A DNA stretch of 54,439 nt, from the IMG/VR virus record IMGVR_UViG_3300025102_000037, positions 1 to 54,439 of that record; one strand, written 5' to 3'. Made by a program: the position numbers and the translations under genes. The notes below the pieces were generated by a model. It saw only the letters and a list, made by a program, of their open reading frames with translations. It had not been told where the DNA came from and ran no database searches. This document shows, piece after piece, positions 19,001-31,000 of this stretch. Numbering within the stretch: the stretch's first letter is position 1; every line of letters starts with the position of its first letter. Source of the stretch: a virus.

Positions 19001-22000
19001 GTTTACAGGCTTGCGTCGAGCTCAAGGAAGAGAATTAACTGAAGCTGAAGCTGATTTAATTAAAGGATTAAAATCGGATTCTAAAAAGAATAGACAAAGA
19101 AAGATTAATTCTAGAACAGCTATGATTGATCTTATCCAAAACGATCTTACAGAAGTAGCTGTAGGCCAGTTAAGTGTACAATATTTTGATGGGATTGGTT
19201 TGGATTCTTCAAATGTTTTAGCACGACTATCTGATCCAGAAGCTAGCAGATTTATTCTTACTATTGAAAATGCAAGAAAAGAAGCACAAGATAATTTGGC
19301 ATTATCCGAAGTCTTAAGCGGTTTAGGTGGTATGTTTAATATTGAAATTGTTCCTGATGCTGATCCTAGAGCGATTGCCGAAAGAGATCTTATTAGACAG
19401 AAAGATGCTGCTAAAGTAAAAGCTATGAACCTTAAGGGCAAAGCATTAACCGCTGAGCTTGATAGATTGGGTCTTAAAAAATCTGGTAACGCAAAAGCTA
19501 AAAAAGAACGTGTGGCTCAAGCGTATGCTAGGCTTTTAGAGGAAGGCAAGCCTATTGATGGTAAACCGGAAGCAGAAGCCAAGCCCGAAGAGCCAGCTAA
19601 AGAGCCAACGGCTGAAGAAACAGAAATTACAGAGATTGAAAGTAGATTAGCTGAAATTGCAAAAATGGAAGCTGAATCAAAAGAAAATAATCAAGAGCTT
19701 GCGGTTCATATTATTGAAGAAAAAGAAAGATTAACTGAAAGGTTAAATGAACTTAAAGAAAAGCAACCTGAAACAGAAGACGAAGGTAGGGGTATTACAT
19801 TTGATCCTGCCGATGCACGAAGACCCGGAGTAGATCAAGAAACTAATGATTTAATGAACAAGTTTCTTCAAGAAGCAACAGATCCTACTTTACCCAGAGG
19901 ATCTATTGAAAGATCAGAAGACAGGCTTGTTGCTCTTAAAAAAATGAAAGACGGTAAAGTTCTGGACGAAAAAGAATCAGATGCTATTGACGCTCTTATT
20001 CGCGAAGAAACGGAAAGATTAGAACGAAGAAAAGCCGAGCAAGTTGAAGAAGAGTCTCCTGTTGAAGTTGAAGTGTTACAAGCTGTAGAGGAGTCTATGG
20101 ACGAGAGTGCTAAAACAACCGACGCAAAAACTGGCGATGCTATTGATCAGGCTAATAAGGATGCTGATAGTGGTGAAATTATTGCTGAAGATGGTACTGT
20201 ATCAGAAGATGGAAAAAAAGCTGCAGCTATTCGTACAGAACGACAGGCAAATACCGATAGGGCAGTTGACTCTCAACGAAAGGCAGAAGATGCAGATACG
20301 AGCAGTCAGCGAGTTAAAGAAAATTACAATACGCGAAGACCAATAATTTTACAAGAGCTTCGTAGTATTGAAGCTGAGAGAGAAAGACTTCGTGAGGAAG
20401 CACGAGAACAAGAAGGCGAAAAATTTGATGACGAAGATTTTGCTACGCGAAAAGATGTTGTTAAGTTAGATCAAAGAGAAGCTAAACTTAAAAAAGAATT
20501 AGCAACTATGGAAGAAGCATTGGGTAATGCATCGCAACGTATAGCAGAAAAAAATAAAGATGCATTGCAAAAGGCACAAGTTAAGGAAGAAGAACTTAAG
20601 GAAAGAGAAAATGCTCTTGCTCCCGATATGGATCAGTCTATTGCTGAAAATGTCTGGGCTCAAATTGAAGTAAGACGTATGAAGAAAGACAAAGCCAACG
20701 ATGCCAGAAGAATTCTTCGTAAACTTAAAGAAAAAAATCCGCAGCCCACTATTGAAGAAATGCATGCAGCTTTGCTAGAGGTAGGTTTTAGTGAGTTTGA
20801 TGCTAAAACAATTGCAAACTTTATGACAGAAGAAGTTAATGGTGCAATTGAAGCTGATAAAAAGTTATCTAAAAAAGAAAAGGAAAGAAAAAAGTTAACT
20901 AATATTCGAGAACGTGGCGATACTACAATTAATCAAGATCACTTTAATACAGCATATGAAGCATTTAAGAAACGATTAAAGACTGAAGCTGAAGGTGAGT
21001 TAACTCAACGAGAGCTGCGTCAAGCAAAAATTATGGCTCTGTATGGTAAAGAGGAATGGGAAAGAGTTCGTGCCGCTAGCAATCCAGATATTGAATTAGA
21101 TATTGCATTAGAAGGTAATGATGCTATTGTTCCCATTAGAGGTAAACCTTTTACTGGTTTAATTAATACTGCCTTTGATCCCGTTGACAGAAACGGTATT
21201 GATATGTCTGACGATGATAAAACAGCCGTTTTAAACGCTAATAATCAACTTGCTTTAATTAAAGCTTTGGAAAGAGCTATTAATAACCTTGCAACTATTG
21301 AAGGCAGAACCACCATTACTAGTGCAGAGTTAGCCAGCTTTGCTTTAGCTGTTGGAAAAAGAAAAGGGTTTGATGTTAATGTAGGTCAACTCTTTGCTAA
21401 AATGAATTGGGCTGTTATCTTTAGAGAATCTATGGTGACAGGTGTTGATGAAGGCGTTGAATACTTTGATCCTGAAAGTTTATTAGATGAGTTAATGATG
21501 CACAAGGCTCGTCTTGAATATAAGACAAGAGGTAGGAAGACTAAGCTTCGAGCATTGGAAGCACAAAAAGAATCTCTTAGTCGCGATGAGCACTTGCAAG
21601 ATGAAGAGTTATTGTTAGAAGAAACTTTAGAAATTGCTGAAGGTGATTCAGATACTCTTAAAGAATTGGGTCGTATTTTATTCAGAAGCGAAACTAGTTC
21701 CTTAAGAGGTCAGTTCTTAGTAGGTATTGATCCTACTAGTAGAAAGTTGGTTAGAACATCTAATAAAGCAGAGTACGAAGCTACAGTCTTAGGTGCTATT
21801 GAAGAACGAATGAAGTTGTATTTTGCACAGCCAAGAAAGTTAGCCAAGATTGTTAACTTCTTAGTAGAAGAAGGATTATTGGATCCCTCATATAGAGATA
21901 ATACATCTCCAGATCAGACGGCACAAAAAATGTATGTGCAAGCTGTAGCTCAATACTTAAGAACATATCCGGGGAATAAGTCTGGTGACTTGTCTTCTTG

Positions 22001-25000
22001 GGGCAATGGCGATATTTCATATTCTTTTGCTGATCAAATTGGTATGGGTATTGTTGATACATTGGCTGGTGAACAAATTGGCACGACTCACGAAATGGTT
22101 GAAGATTACGAAGATGACTATGATTCTAGCGGTGCTAAGATTCATGGTAGTGATCGTATGGATCCAGTTAAGCATCGTGGTGCTCCAATTAAGATTAATA
22201 TGGCTGAACCCATGTTGCCGGGACGTTTAGAAAAACTTAAAGAAGATCATAGATTGATGATGGTTAATCAATTCATTATGGAATTAGATTTAACCGAAGA
22301 GGAAATGGGAATGATCTTTGACTTTACTGATCCTGAAAAAACACCAGATAAGACTGCTGTGGGTGTAGTTGCAGATAGATCTAAGTTTATTGCTGGTGAA
22401 AGACCAATGCCTAGAATTATCTTTGCTGATCCAACCGCTAATCTTCAATCTAGAAAAAAGTTATTAGAAGACATGGCTTTTGCTTTATCAGGACTGCATG
22501 ATGTTCTTTTGTCTAGTATTCACGACTCTGTAAACAATCAAGTGTATGGGGAAAGTATTCCTAGTGGTTTCTTAGATGAAGGAATTGTTTCTGAACTGTA
22601 TGAACGTCATGGTATTGGCTTACCCGGAACTACGGTTGCTATTCCGGGCAGAGAAGATGCCTTAGGACGGGGTGCTGGTGAAGCTGGTGGCTTTGGAGTT
22701 GCTGGTGCTCGCTTTGGTACACTGGCCTATCACGCGGCTCGAAGCTACGGCAAAATGTATCCAGTGTTTAGAGATACTGCTATTGAAGGATTGGCTACAT
22801 GGTCTGCCTTTAGTAAAGCAATCAATGAAGCCACTGATATTGGCATTAAGTCTGCGGAAGAAGCTTTAAGCAAAGATACATACTTTGACGGTAACTTTAA
22901 TGGTATTCACCACAAGATGGCTTTGTCATTTACATTTACAGAAATGGAACTTGATTGGTCATTTCCTACAGATAAATTAAGAGCTGCCATTGCAGACAAG
23001 GGAGATGCTTTAGATAGGTTCTTGTTTGATCATCATGAGATGATGGGTAACAAATTTGTTGGTCGATATAAGAATAGAAACAAAGAAGATTATTATATTA
23101 AGAGTGCTCACGATATCTTGTTAGCTTTATTTAAACGGGCGTATCAAGGAACGGGACCTGAGCAAAAGCTAGCACAAGATACTGTGGAAAAACTGCAAGA
23201 GATTGGCTTCCTTCCAGAAACCTTATCTGTTGCAACATTCGAAGACGGTATTACAATTGATAATCTTTTGGATGGTGAAGAGTATGCTAAGGTTCGAGCA
23301 TTGTTTAAAAAACCAGTGATGACCTATCTTTATGGGGCTAAAAAAGATACTATCAATAAAGAATTTAAAAACTTTTTGGTAGATGAGATGGGATTAAATG
23401 CTACAGAAGCTTCAAAAGTTTCAGATCCTCTTACAAGAATTGCACTTGGCTTTGGCTTAAAGAGTAGACAGATTGCTCTTACTGATCTAACTAATAAAGA
23501 TCGAACAGAAGATCCGTTATTAAAAAATATTTTAGGCGATGACTCTCAGTTAGATTCTATCTTAAAAGCTATGCGTACTCGTATGGATGCTCATGGGTTT
23601 ACCGATGACAATCAAAGAAAACTTAGAGAACATATTAGAAACATGATGGTTGATCCAAGCAACCCCATGGCATTGGAAGATATTACCTTTAACAATCTTG
23701 CATTCCAAATTCAAATGCGTGATTCTATGATTGAAGGATTGATTCAAGGACAACTTGGCTACCAGCCCGGAACACCTGAGTATAACCGGATGAAGTCTAA
23801 GATTAATAAAACAATGCAAGCAGCTTCAGATAAACAAATGGAGTTCTTGGGAAATAGAATTAGAAAGGGTATTGAACGATTATCTGCTCCTGCCTTGACT
23901 AGTGATACTCCTCTTTTAAAATTAACCGATAAAGAATTAGAAACTGTACCTAAGGTTGTTGGTATTCTTTTGACTAAACCTAAATCAGAATGGTCACAGT
24001 TTGAAGAAGTGAAACCATACTTAGATAAAAATGGTAACATTAGTGATGAACCTGTAGGGGAAACTTTAAATCTTAAAAAGAATATGGGTTCCTTTATCCG
24101 TCACATTAGAGTAGAAATTAATGAAGGCATTACAAGAGAAGAAGCTCAAGAAGTTCAAAAGGAAGCAGATGCTGCTATCGAGCCACAAGAGGGTCTATTC
24201 CAAGCAGTAAAAGCTATGGGCGAAGTCGGTAGAAAACTAGACATGGTTGCTCTTGATGAGCTAATGGAGTTTGCTGGTATTTCCGTTGGCGATCCTAATA
24301 TGCGAAATACTCTTGAAAAATACTACAAAAATAATCTTACCTATCGTGGTATTGGTAGAGATGGCTATGCTGGACGCTGGTACGGCACTGAGCACGAGGG
24401 AACTCACCAAGGACCCAAGGGGGCTCAGGATCAAGGGGTAGCCGCTGACGAGCCCCTGCTGGCTATGGGAGCTATGCTTAAGGCTCGTAATGAGGTTAAT
24501 TTTGATAAGGCAGAACAAATGTTTGCTAGGTATTTATTACACCGCACGGCAAATGTTCATACAAATGTAGAACATGTTATTGTTAAAATTGCCAAACAAA
24601 AATTAGAAGGTGAAAAAGATCCTGATCAAATTAGAAGACTAAAAGCAATTATTGCAATTATGACTCCCGATAATGAGTTAACACCAGAACAAAGAGTTGA
24701 ACGCGATATTCAATTCTTTGAAGATTGGCATTCACAATATGAAGTTGCTAAGGCTGTTGAAGATGCAGTTAAAACCCAAGGTGGGTTTGAAAGTTTAACT
24801 GATTCAGAAAGACAGCAGGTTAAATTAAGCTCTATGTTAACACAAGCCACTGCTGCTCATGGTATGGATCCTGAAACTGTAGACACACCAGCTACAACTG
24901 TAGAAGAACTTGAAGATCGTAAGATTAATTTGGGGCAGAATCATGGTATGTTTGCCACTAGGGCAAAAGCTTTTGATACCTCGTTTAGAAACTTAGGTGT

Positions 25001-28000
25001 GCCGGAATTTAAAAAGATTAGAGTTAAACGAATTTTACAAGGCACCGGAATGGTTACAGGTAAGATTGAAAGCCTTCGAGACTTTATGGATAATGCCGAA
25101 GAGTCAGATGCTTTAATGATTGAGCAAGAACATGTAAACAATCTTGTGGAAAATCCATATAGCACTGAACCAAATGATTTGCTTTATCCTGAATTAAATA
25201 TTGCTGAAAGCAGTGATATTGCTATGCAGGCTAGCAGACAAACTATTCAAAAGTATGCTACATCATTAAGAACTAAACTTATTAGATTTGCATATGATCA
25301 TGGATTAATTGAAATGATTCAACGTGGCGAATGGCAGCGTGTTGACTATCTTATGAAGGTTCGTATTATCAGAGATAGAAACCACGAGCAACGTAGAACT
25401 GAGTTAAACAGACTCCCTGCTGAATTGTCACGAGAAGAATTAACTAAGAGACGCGAAGAAATTATCCATAGATACAGAAGAAAGACTGCAAGGGAAATTA
25501 AATTAATTAATCAAAGAGCAGAAGAAAATGCAGATGCAGTTAGCACGATTGTAGAAATGGCTCCCGGTGGAAATGTGTCTACTATTTCTACAGGAACCTT
25601 GGTAAACAAAGATGGTACGTCTAAGAATCTTGGAGAGATTTTAAATACTTTAAGAAACGAATTGAATAACCTAGGTGCATACGGAGCATTGTCTCCTGTT
25701 GAAGGCGTAGCCATGGATGACTTATCTAGAGCTGTGTTTGTTACAGAAGAAACAGCTGACAGACCTAGAATTGTTCACGCTTCAGATGCTGCTCACATTC
25801 TTACTCTTATTATTGATATGCAAGATACTGCAGATTTCTTACGAACTGAGGGAAGAGAGTTAGTTGAAACTATTATTAAGAGAAACGATCTTGATATTAC
25901 TGTTGAAGAATTTACTAAAAGGCTCCCTGTTTATGGTAAATATTTGTCGTTAGATGAAGCTATTTTTGTCATTGATGAGTTAGATAAGAAAGAAACTTTA
26001 GCTGACAGAAATATTCTTACCTTAGCTAAGAGTGCATACTTGGGTCAACTAGATCAAGAAGAAACAGAAACAGCTTTGCGAAGCACTAGTTCTAGAAGAG
26101 GTTTGATTGCCGGTACTGGCGAAATTGCTACAGAAAATAAAATTCAAGGTACGACGGGTAGAATTAAACTTACACTGTCTCAAGCAAGGCAGGCTCTTTT
26201 AAATATTAGAAACAGTACTACCTTAGATTTAATTACTGATACACATTACACTGGTATTAGCCACCTTAATAAGCATAAGTCAAGAGGTACGCGTCTTGAT
26301 CAAATTGATCATGTTACAGGCCAACGTGTTTCTGAAATGCGTCTTAGAGATGAAGTACACGCTGAGGGTATGCAGTATCTTGTAGATGAATACAATGTAC
26401 GAGAAGGCAAACCTACAGAATTAAATACCAGTCTTAATGTTGTTGTAGGCGGCAGAGATAGATCTATGTTGTCGCAAACTGAAGGCGGTAACAGAAGGTT
26501 GCCAGCAATGGGTGGCGTGTTTGCCGAAGGTCCGTTTAGAAAACGACGCGGTACTCAACAAGCTATCTATTTAGACTATAGTCAATTTGAGGGGGAAACC
26601 GATCAACTTCATAGCGGTGTATTAAAAGCGCAGTTAACTGCATGGAAACAACTTGAAGTATTGCCCGATGAATTAGAATCATTGGTGGATATCAAGCCGC
26701 CATTTAGAGGGGAAAAACTTAGATTGCTTAAGCAGCAAAGAGTTTTAGGATATCTGGCAACTCACTATTCTATTTCAGATGAAACTAGAATTACTATTCC
26801 TGCGGTAATAAAAGATGGCAAGGTTGAACAAAAGGCAAAATCCTTTGGTTCTGTTGCAGTTAACACTGCGTTAGCTTACATGGAATTGTATGGCAATACT
26901 AAGGAAATGTTTGTAACTGAAGGCGGTGTTACAAGATCCTTAACGTTAGAAGAAGTAATTCAATTGCCAGAAGTTCAACGAATGATTACCAAAGCTGAAA
27001 CATGGGCTACTACTGCATTGATGGTTAGAACTGGAGAGAATGGTAAGTACTATGATGAGGCCAGAGGTTTTGTTATGTGGCTTGCTGAAAATCCTGCAAG
27101 CTTTACCTCGTCAGATGAAAATCAGTTAGATATTCAATTCTTTGAGTATCTTAAGAGCAGAAACAAAAGTATTGATTTGCTTGATAAAGCTGAAATGAAA
27201 GCTGCTCAAGATGCTCTTAGAAAAGCTATTAGTCAAATTGAAGTTGAAGATAGCTTACAAAGCAGAGAAGTTCCGCTAACTCTTACGGTTGATCCTGATA
27301 CTGCTGCAAAGAATCTTGAGAATACTATCTCAGGTGTTGCATTTAAGAGTTCATTAGAGCAGGCTGTTGCTGATGGTTATATCTCCGAAACAACTAAGGA
27401 TATTGTTCTTGCTGTAGTGGCTAAGATTTCTGCTAGCAATGCAGACTTCTTAAATAGAGTTGATATTCAGTTTGGTGCTAATAAGAGTAGAGCTATTAGT
27501 GCTATGGCTGGTGATAGATATCTTATTGAGCTTAGTACAGCTGATGGCAAAAAGAATCCCATGACTGCAGCTAAGATTCTTCTTCACGAATTAGTTCACG
27601 TTGGTACATATAAGTATTTTGATTTAGAGTCTACCTCAGATGAGATGTTACAGATTAAAGAGCTTATGAGATTTAGATCTGTTAATAAGCTTATGTTTGA
27701 TATGACCGCTGCGTTTACTAAGGGCGATAGAACTGCTACATTCCAAAGACATAGACAGTTTATGAAAAAACCAGAAGAGTTTGTTGCTGAGTCTGCTGCT
27801 ATGTTCTGGCTAACAGAAGCAAGAGCAGAGATTGAACAGATTCTTAGTGATGCAGAAGGTAAGATTGAGTTTAGTGAAGTAGAGGATGCGGGTAAACAAA
27901 ACTTTATTAAACGAATTAGAAAAGCAATTGTAAGAAGTATTGACAGCACTAGAAATACTTTAAGATCTATGATTGCTACTATGACAGAGTTTGAAAGTTA

Positions 28001-31000
28001 TTACGGAGAAGAAGGTAAGGCTGAGCTTGCTAAAATGAAAGAGCTTGCTTTACAAGCTGCTGGTATTGTTGTTAAGAATGGCAAACCAGATGCATCCTTA
28101 GTGGCTAAACCAAACAATCATCGTTATGTATTTCATCATGATGGTTCTGAGTCAGGAACAACTACGGAAAAAACAGATGATGAAGTTTTAGATTTATTGG
28201 GCAAGATTAGATCTATTAAGGATCAAATTAATACACAAAGAGGTAAGGATGGAAATGATTTATCTCCAGAAGAATTAAGTGCATTGGGCGATGAATTAAC
28301 TGCAAGAAACAGCGAACTTGATGCTGTTGATGCACTACCAGATGAGTTTGGTACATTTAGAAGCCAAAGAATTATAGCTGAGCAAGAGCTTAGAGATAAC
28401 GGTAGATTTAGATCTGGTGATGGTGTTCTTGTTGTTGACATGAAAGATTTACTGGTAGAAAAACCGGGAGTTGCCTTAAGTATCTTTACTCGTAACCTTA
28501 AAAATAATAATGGTAAAATCCATAGAGGTTTCTTAGATAGAATTGCTTTGAATCGAGAAGGTCTTAATCAACTTACTTTAGGTCCTTCACAAAATGATAT
28601 GACTTATGATTCTATTTATGATTTAGCTGTTCAACTTAGTTTAGTGATTGATCAACAAATTCTTATGACTGAACATATGATTAATCCTGAAGGAACTTCT
28701 GATTTGCTTAGAGCAAAACAAAAAATTGATAATCAACTTGCCTTCTTGCGTGGACAAATTAGAGGCAACAAAGATATTAAACCTGAGCAAGAAAGTAAAA
28801 TTTTGTATTACTTAGCTCATCCTAAAGCAAAACCAGAAACAGGCGAAGAAGCGTTGCATGACGTAGCCAAGTTAATGCGTACACAATTTAATGATGTTAT
28901 TGATTTAGCTAAAGATACTGGACTCTTGTTTAAAGGTTTAGATTATTCTCCAGTTCCAATTAAGATTAATGAACAAGCCTTAATGGAAAACAGAAATGAA
29001 ATTATGAAATCATTAACTGGCGATATTGCCAAAAAGATTCGTGGTAACATGGCAGATGCTATTGACCCTATTACCCTAATGAGTTCTGGGCTGCTTCCTC
29101 CAATGTTCTTAACAAGCAAAAGAACCGATCCTAACTCTTTATCAGAAGATCAAAAGAAAGATTTTATTAATGCTGTTCAGAAACTGGCAAAGACTGAAGC
29201 TGGTCGAAAAGTTATTGAGCATGCAATTGGATTGCTACGTCCAGAACAGAAAGAACAATTTGAAGGATATCCTATTAAAGAATTATTAGGATATAAATAT
29301 CCTGTAGGTGGAGACTCTAATTGGAAGACTCATCATGTTATGAATCTTATGATTGCGTTTGAAACTTTATACGAAAAGGGATTTAAACAACAAGGATTTA
29401 GAAAAGGTGCTGGCAGACATAATGTTTTAATTGAGTTTGTAAATCAAAAACAAAACAGACAACAGTATATTGATGCAGTTAGTAGCCAAATTAATACTAA
29501 TCAATATACTATTATGAGAGCTAATAAGAAATTTAATGTTAGTGCAGTAAGAGCTACGCCCCTTGATCCGGGCAAGTCTACAGACACACCTGTTTATAGC
29601 CCCGCTACTTACAGAGCAGAATTATTTTTAGGCGAAGTTCAAAGCGGTGTTAGATTCTTGGCTGCTGATAAAGTATTTGAGCCTACCTCTTCTGAAATTG
29701 TATCTCAAATGTTGGGTACTGCTGCTGATAGAGCTGATGGTACACACACCTTAGGTGATGCTTTTGTTAAAGATAGTGAAACTTTGATTGAAGGCGTAGG
29801 TACAGGATTAGGTTTTGATGCAGTTGCTACTCTAGCAATTGGACATAGAGCTAGAGGTAATGGCTACGAAATTGAAGGTATACGTTTTGATGACATTCTT
29901 GGTGCATTGTTAGAAACGGGATCAGATGCAATCATTAGAGATCCTGTGCTTACTGAGGGTGTTCGAGATGGACTTAGAAAGAATAGAAGTATTAGCGGTC
30001 TTAGGGATTCACTAAAGGTTGTTCAAAATAAATATGATACTCTAGCGGGTCGAAGAGTTCGTGTTGATAAGACTCAGGGCTCTGGGTTGATAAACCGAAT
30101 TGCCTCTATGGGTAGTGATCTTGTGCTTGCGTCCTATGGTGGTAACTTAGCTTTGGCTACCTCTATTGTGGAAGGTACTGCTACTGCATTCCAAATGGCT
30201 GGTCGAGGTGATATGTTGCGTGGTCCTGCTATGTTGTTAAAGTCTATGTTAATGGGCGGTGCTCAAGGTACGTTGGGTGGATTGGTAAAAGCTGGTAGAT
30301 TGTTTGGATTTGAGTCTAATAGATTCCAAATTAAAAGCACTGCTGCAGAGTTATCCTATGCGTTTGAGCATACAAAAGTTAGAGGAATGGAAACAAGTAG
30401 CGATGATCCAAGTTTAGTAACAGAAGGCACTATGTCTAAAATTGGAGCATTTGTTGGACAAGTTCCTAGATCATTAGCTGATGCAGCTACTGGTGCGTCA
30501 TCTGGTGTTACTAACGGAATTAAATTTGCTGTTGAGGGATTAGCTATTAATACTTTAAATAAATTAATTCGTAGTGGCGGCTTAATGAAGATGGCCAAGT
30601 TCTTAGAAACTGATAAAGGTAAAGAACTACTGGCTTTAGGTGAGTCTGAAAACATAGCAACATCTAAATTGTATAGCCAAGTTAAAAGAATTCTAAAGGG
30701 TAGTGGCCTTTCTGATTTTGCATTCTTGGGTAAACATGATGTAAAAGTGTTTATGGCTATGATGGATTCAGGTGTATTACGTCCTGATTTCTTAAAAGAT
30801 TTAAATGATTTAATTAACGTAGCTGGCTTAGAACAGTTTATCTTTGATGGTTCTGCGGCTAAGTATAGTCCAAGAAGTTCTGCACTAACTCATATTGCCC
30901 AACTTCAAAGAGCCGCGTTAATGACTCAGGATAAAGCTAAGCGTGACAGATTTATGAATACGCTTAGTCAAATTAAAGAATATGTAAACAGAGAGATTGA

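Noticed and set aside
22521-22560. IHDS sequence in the giant protein (residue 2163) as polymerase motif C
   Set aside because: It lies about 120 residues before motif A, whereas motif C must follow motif B; the order is wrong unless the domain is permuted.
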